From Cereibacter azotoformans (lineage in GTDB: Bacteria > Pseudomonadota > Alphaproteobacteria > Rhodobacterales > Rhodobacteraceae), in NCBI GenBank assembly GCA_017599285.1, contig JAGFXX010000001.1:1364001-1428000 (forward strand): a DNA stretch of 64,000 nt. The letters are read 5' to 3'. A model generated the notes under the pieces. The model saw nothing but the letters and a program-made list of their open reading frames with translations. It did not search any database and had not been told where the DNA came from. Shown one piece after another: positions 55,105-63,565 of this stretch; positions within the stretch are counted from its first letter, which is position 1; every line of letters begins with the position of its first letter. A program made the position numbers and the translations under genes.

Positions 55105-55767
55105 ATGTCGAGCAATCAACTGAAAACCCTTTGCGTCATGGCCCTCGGCCTCGCCCTCGCCCCGACGGCCTGGGCGCAGGAGACGCCCGCGGCACCGGCC
55201 GCCGAAGCCCCGGCCGCGCAAGCTCCCGCCGAAGGGGCCGCCGCTCCGCAGGGTCTGTCAATGGGAGAGGAAGAGCCGTCCGACGGGATCGGCTCCACCT
55301 ATGTCGCCGAAACGCACGGCGACTGGCAGCAGCGCTGCGTCCGCACCGAGGACGGGGCCGACCCCTGCCAGATGTATCAGCTTCTGAAGGATGCCGAGGG
55401 CAACTCGGTCGCCGAGATCAGCATGTTCGCCCTTCCGGCCGGTCAGCAGGCCGCGGCCGGCGCGACCATCGTGGCGCCGCTCGAGACGCTGCTGACGGCG
55501 AACCTGGCTCTGGGCGTCGATGCGGCCAAGCCCAAGGTCTATCCCTTCTCCTGGTGCAACCGCGTGGGCTGCTTTGCGCGCGTGGGCTTCACCCAAGCGG
55601 AGGTGGACGCGTTCAAGAAGGGCAACAAGAGCGTGGTGACGATCGTTCCGGCCGTCGCACCCGACCAGAAGGTCGCGCTGACCGTCTCGCTCAAGGGCTT
55701 CACCGCCGCCTATGACGCGGTCAAGAGCGCGAACGAAAAGGCCGACGCGGCGCCTGCCGGCAACTGA
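55105..55767 (+). CDS. IalB (invasion-associated locus B) family periplasmic protein
   Basis: A 220-aa protein with a signal peptide (residues ~1-27, cut after AWA), then an Ala/Pro-rich stretch, then the IalB domain: HGDWQQRCVRTEDGADPCQM, and CNRVGCFARVGFTQAEVDAF with paired cysteines for disulphides. Named for Bartonella invasion, but broadly spread and of unknown function in free-living alphaproteobacteria. ATG 55105 gives the signal peptide. A terminator follows (55788-55818). Confidence 0.9.
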   Translation: MSSNQLKTLCVMALGLALAPTAWAQETPAAPAAEAPAAQAPAEGAAAPQGLSMGEEEPSDGIGSTYVAETHGDWQQRCVRTEDGADPCQMYQLLKDAEGNSVAEISMFALPAGQQAAAGATIVAPLETLLTANLALGVDAAKPKVYPFSWCNRVGCFARVGFTQAEVDAFKKGNKSVVTIVPAVAPDQKVALTVSLKGFTAAYDAVKSANEKADAAPAGN

Positions 55768-55787
55768 TCCGGTCAAGGCTCAAGGCC

Positions 55788-55818
55788 GGCGCCGCTTCCG
55801 CAAGGCAGCGGCGCCTTT
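55788..55818 (+). terminator. Intrinsic terminator of the IalB gene
   Basis: GGCGCCGCT / AGCGGCGCC perfect 9-bp stem with a 10-nt loop, then TTT. It lies 21 nt after the stop and ends before the convergent ketosynthase gene. Confidence 0.8.
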
Positions 55819-55850
55819 CACAAGGTGCCACAGGCGAGACCCGCCCGAGG

Positions 55851-57059
55851 TCAGACGCGGCGCAGCGCGAGGACCGCGTTCAGCCCGCCAAAGGCAAAGG
55901 CGTTCGAGAGCACCACATCCACCCGCGCCTCGCGCGCCACGTTCGGCACGACATCCAGCGCACATTCCGGGTCGGGCTCCTCATAGCCGATCGTCGGCGC
56001 GATCACCCCTTCGCGCAGGGCGAGGATGCAGGCCAGCAGTTCCACCGCGCCCGTCCCGCCGATCAGGTGGCCGTGCATCGACTTGGTGGACGAGATCATC
56101 AGCCGGTCGGCGTGATGGCCGAACACATCCGCCACCGCCGCGCATTCGGTCTTGTCGTTGGCCGCCGTGCCGGTGCCGTGGGCGTTGATGTAGCCCACCG
56201 CCTCGGGATTGAGCTTCGCATCGCGCAGCGCCCCCTCGATGGCGCGCGCCGCCCCCAGCTTCGAGGGCATCACGATGTCGGACGCGTCCGAGGTCATGGC
56301 AAAGCCGATCACCTCGGCCAGGATATCGGCGCCGCGCGCACGGGCGTGCTCGTATTCCTCGAAGACGAAGATCGCCGCGCCCTCGCCCTGCACCATGCCA
56401 TTGCGGTTCAGCGAGAAGGGCCGGCAGGCGTCCTTCGACATGACGCGCAGCCCCTCCCACGCCTTGATCCCGCCGAAGCAGAGCATGGCCTCGGATCCGC
56501 CGGTCAGCATGACCCGGCTCATGCCCGAACGGACCATGTTGAAGGCCTGCCCCATCGCATGGTTCGAACTGGCGCAGGCGGTCGCCACCGTGAAGGACGG
56601 CCCGCGGAGCTGGAACTCCATCGAGATATGCGAGGCGGCCGCGTTGTTCATCAGTTTGGGCACGACGAACGGATGGACGCGGTTCTTCCCCTCTTCATAG
56701 ACCACGCGGTAATTTTCGTCCCAGGTGTTCACCCCGCCGCCCGCGGTGCCGAGGATCACCCCGGCCTCCAGCCCCAGACTGCCGGCAAAGGTCAGCCCCG
56801 ACTGCGCCACCGCCTCGCGGGCCGCCAGAAGCGTGAACTGGGTGAACTTGTCGTAGAGGACGATCTGCTGGCGGTTGAAATGCGCCTCGGGATCCCAGTT
56901 GTGGACCTGCCCACCGATCTGGATCGACAGCCGCTCCTTGTCGCGGATGTCGAGATCGGTGATCCCGCACCGGCCCTCGCGGAAGGCTGCGATCGTGCCT
57001 GCAACATCGTGCGCCAGCGCGTTGATCGTGCCGGCGCCCGTAATGACCACTCGTTTCAT
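55851..57059 (-). CDS. Second beta-ketoacyl-ACP synthase, probably lipid A-specific
   Basis: A 402-aa ketosynthase. Catalytic Cys162 in TACASSNHAMG, histidines in NAHGTGTAANDK and STKSMHGHLIGGTG. It differs from housekeeping FabF (420 aa) and resembles FabF-type enzymes of the AcpXL system or NodE-like enzymes. ATG 57059 is 10 nt after the ACP stop; both are followed upstream by lpxD. It probably builds the acyl chains that the adjacent ACP presents for lipid A. That pathway role is inference from neighbours. Confidence 0.88.
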   Translation of the reverse strand: MKRVVITGAGTINALAHDVAGTIAAFREGRCGITDLDIRDKERLSIQIGGQVHNWDPEAHFNRQQIVLYDKFTQFTLLAAREAVAQSGLTFAGSLGLEAGVILGTAGGGVNTWDENYRVVYEEGKNRVHPFVVPKLMNNAAASHISMEFQLRGPSFTVATACASSNHAMGQAFNMVRSGMSRVMLTGGSEAMLCFGGIKAWEGLRVMSKDACRPFSLNRNGMVQGEGAAIFVFEEYEHARARGADILAEVIGFAMTSDASDIVMPSKLGAARAIEGALRDAKLNPEAVGYINAHGTGTAANDKTECAAVADVFGHHADRLMISSTKSMHGHLIGGTGAVELLACILALREGVIAPTIGYEEPDPECALDVVPNVAREARVDVVLSNAFAFGGLNAVLALRRV

Positions 57060-57069
57060 GCGGCGTCCG

Positions 57070-57336
57070 TCAGGCGGCCTGCTGGGCCACCAGCCCTTCC
57101 ACCGCCGCCACGATGGCCGCCACCGACGAGATGTCGAAGCCGCTCGCCTGCGGGTCGTTGGCGTTGAAGGGCACCGAGATGTCGAAGGCTTCCTCGATGG
57201 CGAAGATCGATTCCACGAGGCCCAGGCTGTCGATGCCAAGCTCTTCGAGCGTCGCATCCATCTTCACATCCGACGGTTCCAGAACCGCCTGCTCCGCGAT
57301 GATCGCTATGACCTTTTCCTGAACGCTCTGTGCCAT
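57070..57336 (-). CDS. Specialised acyl carrier protein (AcpXL-like)
   Basis: An 88-aa ACP with phosphopantetheine Ser37 in GIDSLGLVESIFA. Longer than AcpP (77 aa) with extra C-terminal residues, as for AcpXL. It lies between the second ketosynthase and lpxD. In rhizobia AcpXL carries very-long-chain acyl groups to lipid A; here only the ketosynthase is present, so the chain type is unknown. No extra dehydratase or acyltransferase (LpxXL) is next to it. Confidence 0.85.
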   Translation of the reverse strand: MAQSVQEKVIAIIAEQAVLEPSDVKMDATLEELGIDSLGLVESIFAIEEAFDISVPFNANDPQASGFDISSVAAIVAAVEGLVAQQAA

Positions 57337-57369
57337 GGTCTTCCCCCTGCACCGTCTGCTGACGGCGAT

Positions 57370-58461
57370 CTAGCCACTCTGCCCCGTCTTTGAAACAGCT
57401 TTCTGAAGCTCTGCCACCGTCGCCGCCAGCCGCGGCAGACGACGCATGGCCTTCTGGATCTCGATCTGCGTCTCCATCTTCACGGCCGGATCCCCGAGGA
57501 TCACCCGCCCGGCCGGCGCGTTGGTGCGGATCTTGGTCGAGCCGCCGGCGATCACGTCGTCGCCCACGAAGATGTTGTCCGAGACGCCGACCTGTCCACC
57601 CAGCACGACGCGGTTGCCGATCCGGGACGAGCCCGCGATTCCCACCTGCCCGCAGAGCAGGCAGTCCTGCCCCACCTGGACATTGTGGCCCACCTGCACG
57701 AGATTGTCGATCTTGGTGCCGTTGCCCACCACCGTGTCGCGGATCGTGCCCCGGTCGATGGTCGAGTTCGCCCCCACCTCGACATCGTCCCCGATCCGCA
57801 CCGAGCCGAGCGAGTGGATGCGGACCCAGGATTGCTGCCGGATCTCCTCGCGATCGCCGAGCGTTTCGCGGATTTCCTCGACGCCGGATTTCTCGGGCGT
57901 GACGAAGGAAAAGCCGTCCGCGCCGATCACCGCGCCCGGCTGGCAGATGAACCGGTCGCCGATCCGCACACGCGCGCCGATCCGCGCGCCCTGCAGGATC
58001 AGCGCATCGTTCCCGATCTCGGCCCCTTCGGCGATCGAGACGTGGCTGGCGATCCGCGCCCCGGGCCCGATGCGGACGCCCGCGCCGATGGTGACGAAGG
58101 GGCCCACCGCCGCGCCCTCGCCCAGCCCGGCCGAGGGATCGACCAGCGCCATCGGATGCACGCCGGGCGCGATCTGCGGCCCCGGATCGAAGATCCGCGA
58201 GAGGCCGGCCATTGCCAGCCGCCCGCGCGGCACGAAGATCGCCGCCTCCAGCCCCAGCCCGCGCCAGTCCGCCCCCGGCCAGAGCATCGCCGCCCGAGCG
58301 TCGCCCCGCGCCAGCCCCTCGGCATAGCGCGGGTCCATCGCCAGCGCGAGCGCATCGCCGCCGGCCGCCACAGGCTCGGCCGCGTGCGTCACGACAAGCT
58401 CGAGGTTGCCATCAGCCTCGGCGCCGAGCGCCGCGGCGATCTCGCGGATTGTATGGCCCAT
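57370..58461 (-). CDS. lpxD: UDP-3-O-acylglucosamine N-acyltransferase
   Basis: A 363-aa LpxD. N-terminal uridine-binding domain, then a left-handed beta-helix of hexapeptide repeats, with catalytic His259 in NLVQVGHNVQVG, and a C-terminal helix ending KAVSKTGQSG. It adds the second acyl chain in lipid A synthesis from 3-hydroxyacyl-ACP. The ACP and ketosynthase genes follow 33 nt downstream, so one operon likely supplies and uses a specific acyl chain. Confidence 0.96.
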   Translation of the reverse strand: MGHTIREIAAALGAEADGNLELVVTHAAEPVAAGGDALALAMDPRYAEGLARGDARAAMLWPGADWRGLGLEAAIFVPRGRLAMAGLSRIFDPGPQIAPGVHPMALVDPSAGLGEGAAVGPFVTIGAGVRIGPGARIASHVSIAEGAEIGNDALILQGARIGARVRIGDRFICQPGAVIGADGFSFVTPEKSGVEEIRETLGDREEIRQQSWVRIHSLGSVRIGDDVEVGANSTIDRGTIRDTVVGNGTKIDNLVQVGHNVQVGQDCLLCGQVGIAGSSRIGNRVVLGGQVGVSDNIFVGDDVIAGGSTKIRTNAPAGRVILGDPAVKMETQIEIQKAMRRLPRLAATVAELQKAVSKTGQSG

Positions 58462-58509
58462 GTCGCGGCTCCGAAGGCTTCGGCGGCCTCCTGCCGCCCC
58501 GGTCCAGAT

Positions 58510-60114
58510 CTAGCCCTGAACCGCGCCCGGCACCACCCCGGCGGCGCGCAGCGCCTCCAAGATCACGCCATCGCGACCGTAGATGTCCTGCCGATAGCTC
58601 ATCCGCCCGGTCGGCCCCGCCCAGGCGGTGGAATAGACCAGATGCACCGGCACCGGCTCTTCCAGCCGCACCACCGTCTCCTTGCCGGTCCTCAGATGGG
58701 ACTGGAACAGCCCCTCTGGATCGTCGGACTGCCGGGCCAGCAGGGCATAGGCGAAGTCGAAGGGCTGCGCCAGACGGATGCAGCCGTGCGAGAAGGCCCG
58801 GACCTCGCGGTCGAACAGCGACTTCGAGGGCGTGTCGTGCAGGTAGATGTTCCAGGGGTTCGGGAACATGAACTTGACCAGCCCCAGCGCATTTCCGTCC
58901 GAGGGCGGCTGCCGCATCGAATAGGGAAAGTTGCGCGCATTGTAGGCGTTGAAGTTGACCGAGCCGCGATTGACCACCTGTCCGCGGCTGTCGATCAGCT
59001 TCAGATGGGCGGCGGCGTTCGGATTGCGCTGCAGCAGCGGCAGATATTCCTTGGTGGTGATCGAACGCGGCACATGCCACGACGGGTTGATCACCATATA
59101 TTCCATCTCGTCCGAAAACTCGGGGCTGCGCTGGTCGGGACTGTCCTTGCCGATCACCGAGCGGGTCTCGAACGTCACCTTGCCGCCCTCGACGATGCGG
59201 GCGCTGAAATCGGTGAGGTTCACCCAGATGTGCCGCTCGCCCCGGTCGCTGGCCAGCCAGCGCTCGCGCTCCAGCGCCACGAGAACCGATTCCAGCCGCG
59301 TCTCGGGCGACACGTTCAGCGCGGCCAGCGTACCCTCACCCACGACGCCGTCGGGCGTGAGCCCGTGGTCGATCTGGAAGGCCCGCACCGCCGCCTCGAT
59401 CGAGGCGTCATAGCCCGCCACCGTGCTGCGGCCGAGGTAGCCCATGGCCATCAGCCGGTTGCGCAGCGCCAGAACGCCCTCGCCCGTGGCGCCAGGGCGC
59501 AGCTTCCCGGCCGGAACCTGCGGGCCCCATCCGCCGGCCGCGATCCGGGCCTCCAGCTCCATTCGGGCCCGCATCAGACGCGCATACTCGGGCGTGCGCG
59601 GCGCAAGGCCGTTCAGGAACGGCCGGGGATCCGCCTCGAAGGCCGTCAGCACCGAACGCGGATCGAGGCGCTGCACCTCGCGCTTGATGCCCGGATCGAC
59701 CTTGCCGGGCTCGAGCGCGCCCCCGCGCAGGTCGTGGGCCCAGGCCAGAAGCGCCCGCGTCATCGCCACCTCGACGCGCCCCCGGTCGGCCTCGGTCCGG
59801 GCGGCGCGGAAGCGGGCGGCCAGCTCCGCCGCATCATAGCGCTGCACCGGCAGACCGTGGGCCGAGGCCTGCGCTATGGCCGTCAGGAACGCCTGCCGAC
59901 GCTCCGCATCCTCGGGCCCGGTCCAGAGCGGGCGATAGGACCGCCCGGCATAGAAGGCCGAGATCACGTCGCTCCGCCCCGCGGCCTCGGCCACCGAACG
60001 GGTGAAGGGTGTCAGCGCCGGCGCCGAAGGATTCGCCAGAGCGCCCGTCCCGAGGAAGGCGGCGAGGCAAAGGGCAAGCCCGAATCCGGCCTTATGACGG
60101 TGGGGAGACGACAT
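58510..60114 (-). CDS. Murein L,D-transpeptidase (YcbB/LdtD-type)
   Basis: A 534-aa protein with signal peptide (residues ~1-27, ALCLAAFLGTGALA), a scaffold region, a peptidoglycan-binding domain (GEGVLALRNRLMAMGYLGRS, DGVVGEGTLAALNV), and a YkuD catalytic domain with HGCIRLAQPFDFAYALLA (Cys at about residue 443). It forms 3-3 cross-links or attaches proteins to murein. ATG 60114 with GAGGTG upstream gives the signal peptide. Long insertion between domains is typical of LdtD. Confidence 0.93.
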   Translation of the reverse strand: MSSPHRHKAGFGLALCLAAFLGTGALANPSAPALTPFTRSVAEAAGRSDVISAFYAGRSYRPLWTGPEDAERRQAFLTAIAQASAHGLPVQRYDAAELAARFRAARTEADRGRVEVAMTRALLAWAHDLRGGALEPGKVDPGIKREVQRLDPRSVLTAFEADPRPFLNGLAPRTPEYARLMRARMELEARIAAGGWGPQVPAGKLRPGATGEGVLALRNRLMAMGYLGRSTVAGYDASIEAAVRAFQIDHGLTPDGVVGEGTLAALNVSPETRLESVLVALERERWLASDRGERHIWVNLTDFSARIVEGGKVTFETRSVIGKDSPDQRSPEFSDEMEYMVINPSWHVPRSITTKEYLPLLQRNPNAAAHLKLIDSRGQVVNRGSVNFNAYNARNFPYSMRQPPSDGNALGLVKFMFPNPWNIYLHDTPSKSLFDREVRAFSHGCIRLAQPFDFAYALLARQSDDPEGLFQSHLRTGKETVVRLEEPVPVHLVYSTAWAGPTGRMSYRQDIYGRDGVILEALRAAGVVPGAVQG

Positions 60115-60431
60115 GGACACCTCAAGCGGGGAAGGTCGGCGCATTTCCTACCAACTTCGGCTATTTGCCGGCCCTCGTAAATCCGGGGCCGCGCGCGCCT
60201 GCGACATTGTCGCTTTTTCGTCACGCCGCCGAACTTTCCCCAACCCGCCGATGAGCGCGCTCCCGTTCAGCAAATTTTTGCCTATTGGCCGTCAACTGCG
60301 CCGGTGCGGCCAATCCGGCACTTCTGTTGCAGGGAACCATATGGCATAGGAGGTAAGCACTTGGGGACGAGTAGCAAACAAAGCTGCCGGAACAGGCGGT
60401 CAAAAGACCAAGCGACGGGACAGGCGCTCAC
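60115..60431. other. Intergenic region between divergent cell-wall genes
   Basis: 317 nt, lower in GC than average. It must hold divergent promoters for the L,D-transpeptidase and the DUF882 peptidase genes; I see no consensus good enough to place them. No open frame with a ribosome site and family resemblance. A tiny frame ATGGCATAG at 60343 is only two codons long. Confidence 0.6.
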
Positions 60432-60998
60432 ATGACACGGACGAACACGCTCATCACGCGGCGCGGCCTTCTTGGTGCGTTTGCCGCCTCTGCTGTGGTT
60501 GCAGCCCCCACCTATTCGCATGCCTTCGGTTTCCTGCGCGGTGCGGGCGACGTGCGGCGGATCCGCATGTATTCGGGGCGCACCGGCGAGTCGATGGATA
60601 CGATCTACTGGATCGAAGGGGAGTACATCCCCGAGGCGCTCAAGGAAATCAATCACTTCATGCGCGACTGGCGGACGAATGACATCACGCGCATCGACCC
60701 TCGGGCGGTGGACATCATGGCCGCCTCGCACCGGCTGATGGATGTGTCCGAACCCTACATGCTGCTCTCGGGCTACCGTTCGCCCAAGACCAACGCGATG
60801 CTGCGGTCGCAGTCGAGCGGCGTGGCCCGCAACTCACTGCACCTGCGCGGACAGGCGGCCGACCTGCGGCTCAAGTCGCGCTCGGTGGGTCAGATGGCCA
60901 AGGCGGCGGAGGCCTGCGCCTCGGGCGGTGTCGGCCGCTACTCGCGGTCCGATTTCGTTCACATGGATTGTGGCCCGGTGCGTCACTGGGGCCGCTGA
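60432..60998 (+). CDS. DUF882 / YcbK-type M15 peptidase-like protein, Tat-exported
   Basis: A 188-aa protein. The N-terminus NTLITRRGLLGAFAASAVV has a twin-arginine motif, so Tat export is likely. The DUF882 domain keeps the zinc-site pattern SLHLRGQAADLRL (H...D) and DFVHMDCGPV (H). Similar to E. coli MepK, which cuts 3-3 murein cross-links made by L,D-transpeptidases. Divergent neighbour of an L,D-transpeptidase gene: one makes and the other opens such links. Confidence 0.92.
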   Translation: MTRTNTLITRRGLLGAFAASAVVAAPTYSHAFGFLRGAGDVRRIRMYSGRTGESMDTIYWIEGEYIPEALKEINHFMRDWRTNDITRIDPRAVDIMAASHRLMDVSEPYMLLSGYRSPKTNAMLRSQSSGVARNSLHLRGQAADLRLKSRSVGQMAKAAEACASGGVGRYSRSDFVHMDCGPVRHWGR

Positions 60999-61022
60999 GA
61001 CAACCGAACCACCCTTGAAGCC

Positions 61023-61048
61023 GGGCGCCCTCTTGCGGCGCCCTTCTT
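61023..61048 (+). terminator. Terminator of the DUF882 gene
   Basis: GGGCGCC (61023-61029) / GGCGCCC (61037-61043) with a 7-nt loop, followed by TTCTT. It lies 25 nt after the stop. Confidence 0.75.
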
Positions 61049-61108
61049 CGTTCCAGGGCCGCGCGCCGGCCCGGCGGGCGTCAAAATCCCGACAGCGGCG
61101 CCCGAGCC

Positions 61109-61840
61109 TCACTCATCGTCCGCGCCCTCGCGCGACCGGCCGCGGAAGCCCATCGCCACGACGAACTTTTCCGAACTGTCCGCGCGGCTGGCCGGAGGCT
61201 TCACGTTCGCCACCTTGGTGAAATTCTTCTTCAGCAACGCCTGCAGCTCATTCTCGGCCCCGCCGGCCAGAACCTTGGCCACGAAGGTGCCGCCCTCTTC
61301 CAGCACGTCGAAGGCAAAGGCCGCCGCGGCCTCGCAGAGCGCGATGATGCGCAGGTGGTCGGTGCCCTTGTGGCCCGAGGCGGCCGCAGCCATGTCGCTC
61401 ATCACCACATCGGCCCGGCCGCCGAGCCAGCCCTTCACCTTCTCGTCCGCATCGTCGGACAGGAAATCGAGCTGGTGGATCTCGGCCCCGGCGATCGGCT
61501 CCACCTCCTGAAGATCGACCCCCAGCACCGTGCCCTGCGCCTTGTTCTTCTTCTGGCCGAGCGCGTTCACCCGCTCGACGGCGACCTGACACCAGCCGCC
61601 GGGCGCGCAGCCGAGATCCACCACCCGGCATCCGGGCTTGAGGAAGCCGAACTTGTCGTCCAGCTCGAGGATCTTGTAGGCGGCCCGGCCCCGGAACCCC
61701 TCCTTTTTGGCGCGGACCACATAGGGATCGTTCAGCTGCCGTTCGAGCCAGAGCGTCGAGGACAGCTTGCGCCCCTTCGCCGTCTTCACCCGCACGCGCA
61801 GCTCGCGCTGTCCCCGGCCCGATGTGTTCTTGGTTGTCAT
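61109..61840 (-). CDS. rlmE: 23S rRNA U2552 2'-O-methyltransferase
   Basis: A 243-aa FtsJ/RlmE. SAM motif [17 protein letters not shown], catalytic region [16 protein letters not shown], and the RSR-type [18 protein letters not shown]. It methylates U2552 in the A loop and helps 50S maturation. ATG 61840 overlaps the ppx stop (ATGA), so both come from one mRNA. Confidence 0.96.
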   Translation of the reverse strand: MTTKNTSGRGQRELRVRVKTAKGRKLSSTLWLERQLNDPYVVRAKKEGFRGRAAYKILELDDKFGFLKPGCRVVDLGCAPGGWCQVAVERVNALGQKKNKAQGTVLGVDLQEVEPIAGAEIHQLDFLSDDADEKVKGWLGGRADVVMSDMAAAASGHKGTDHLRIIALCEAAAAFAFDVLEEGGTFVAKVLAGGAENELQALLKKNFTKVANVKPPASRADSSEKFVVAMGFRGRSREGADDE

Positions 61841-62973
61841 TTGTAGGGTCCGTCTTCCAGAACGCCGTCGGCGCTCATCTGTGCATACAAAAGGCCCTCG
61901 CGCAGACCGCGGTCGGCCACCGACAGCCGGTCCGTGGGCCAGATCCGCATCAGGGCCTGCAGGATCGCCGCGCCCGACATGATCAGCGAATGCCGCTCGC
62001 GCCCGATGCGGGGATCGGTGCGCCGCCCCTCGGGGCCGAGGGTGAGATAGTCCCGGATCACCGTGTCGATCTGGTCCGAGGTCATGTGCAGCCCGTCCAC
62101 CTTGGTCCGGTCGTAGCGGCGCAGCCCGAGGAACGAGGCCGCCACGGTCGTGATCGTGCCGGAGGTGCCGATGATCTGGAACCCCTCGCGCGGATTCTCG
62201 GCATTGTAGGGCGAGAAGCTCGCGAGATTCTCCTCGAAATACCAGCTCATCAGGGCAAAGCGCGCGGCATCGTCCTCGACATCCCCGAACTGGTCCTTGA
62301 GCGTCGCCACCCCCAGCGGCACCGAGATCCAGTCCACCACCCGCGCCTCGGGGCCAATGCCCTTGGGCGTGAAGCTGGAATGAAGCCGCATGATCGCCCG
62401 CGGCCGCTCCTCGCGCGGGACGGCCGAAAGGTCGATCCAGACAAGCTCGGTCGAGCCGCCGCCGATATCGACCACCAGCAACTGCTCGGTGCGCCGCGAC
62501 ACCAGCGGCGCGCAGGAAATGACGGCGAGGCGCGCCTCCTCCTCCGGGGCGATGATCTCGAGCGCGAGCCCGGTCTCGCGCCGGATCTGGCGGATGAAGT
62601 CGCGCGCGTTTCGCGCCCTGCGGCAGGCCTCGGTCGCCACCAGCCGCATCCGGCGGACGTGGTGCTTCTCGATCTTCTTCTGGCAGATCCGCAGCGCCTG
62701 GATCGTGCGGCCCATCGAGGCGCGCGAAAGCCGGCCGGAAGCTTCCAGCCCGACGCCGAGCTGCACGGTCTTGGAAAACGAATCCACGACCTGAAACTGA
62801 CTGCCCTTCGGCTGGGCAATCAGCATGCGGCAACTGTTCGTGCCGAGGTCCAGCGCCGCATAGAGCTGCCCCCGGTCGCTTGGCGGGGTGACGGAAGGTT
62901 CCACCGCTGCGCCGACGGCCAGATCGCCGCGCGCCGGGATCGCGTCCGCACCCCTGGGACGCTCGGGCGTCAT
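61837..62973 (-). CDS. ppx: Exopolyphosphatase / pppGpp phosphatase family protein
   Basis: A 378-aa Ppx/GppA enzyme, shorter than the 500-aa E. coli forms because it lacks the C-terminal HD-like domain. Phosphate motifs: [20 protein letters not shown] and [17 protein letters not shown], then [17 protein letters not shown]. It degrades polyphosphate or pppGpp; the sequence does not distinguish which. Residues 1-35 are an unconserved extension. Overlaps rlmE by 4 nt. Confidence 0.9.
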   Translation of the reverse strand: MTPERPRGADAIPARGDLAVGAAVEPSVTPPSDRGQLYAALDLGTNSCRMLIAQPKGSQFQVVDSFSKTVQLGVGLEASGRLSRASMGRTIQALRICQKKIEKHHVRRMRLVATEACRRARNARDFIRQIRRETGLALEIIAPEEEARLAVISCAPLVSRRTEQLLVVDIGGGSTELVWIDLSAVPREERPRAIMRLHSSFTPKGIGPEARVVDWISVPLGVATLKDQFGDVEDDAARFALMSWYFEENLASFSPYNAENPREGFQIIGTSGTITTVAASFLGLRRYDRTKVDGLHMTSDQIDTVIRDYLTLGPEGRRTDPRIGRERHSLIMSGAAILQALMRIWPTDRLSVADRGLREGLLYAQMSADGVLEDGPYK

Positions 62974-63243
62974 CGTCGCCCTCCATTCATGGTTACCTCA
63001 AGAGTATGCGCGCCAAGCCCCCGCCGCAAGGTCGGATCGTCGCAGGCGCATCACTCGGAGCCGCATCCGCAGACTGCCGGGGGAACGGCAATCGTCCGCG
63101 GCCAGCGCCCGCAAATGCGACGTTGGGGAAACGGCCCGCGCCTGCGCAGGGGGCGGCGTCGCTCCGCGCTCGCACCATGTCGAAATCCGACGCCGGGTGC
63201 GGCGTTCCGCCTCGTATGACGGGCTGAGGAAGGGGAATCGTCG

Positions 63244-63537
63244 ATGCCCGAAGTGACCATCGTCTACTGGCGAGACATTCCGGCCCAGGTGATCGTGGGC
63301 CGGGGCCGCAAGGGCACCAAGAGGCCCCTGCCCGAGCGGTTCGAGCAGGCGATCGACCGCTGCGCCATGAAGATCGGCGCACGGGACAGCGATGCCTACA
63401 TGGCCGAATGGCGCAAGGCCTCGCACGAGGCCGAGGGGGAGCCAGAAGCCCTCGCCCGCGCAACGGCCGAACGTCTCGAGGCCGACTACGACTCCGCGCG
63501 CCTCCGGGCGCTGATCGACAACGATGGCCGGGCCTGA
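63244..63537 (+). CDS. 'Virulence factor' family small protein
   Basis: A 97-aa protein of the Virul_fac family: MPEVTIVYWRDIPAQVIVGR, then KRPLPERFEQAIDRCAMKIG. In Rhodobacterales it is usually found just upstream of a methylenetetrahydrofolate reductase and corrinoid-protein genes, in C1 or glycine-betaine metabolism, as seen here. Molecular role unknown. The upstream gap (62974-63243) shows no gene. Confidence 0.85.
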   Translation: MPEVTIVYWRDIPAQVIVGRGRKGTKRPLPERFEQAIDRCAMKIGARDSDAYMAEWRKASHEAEGEPEALARATAERLEADYDSARLRALIDNDGRA

Positions 63538-63565
63538 CCTGCCCCGCCGCCTGAAGGAGGCCGCC

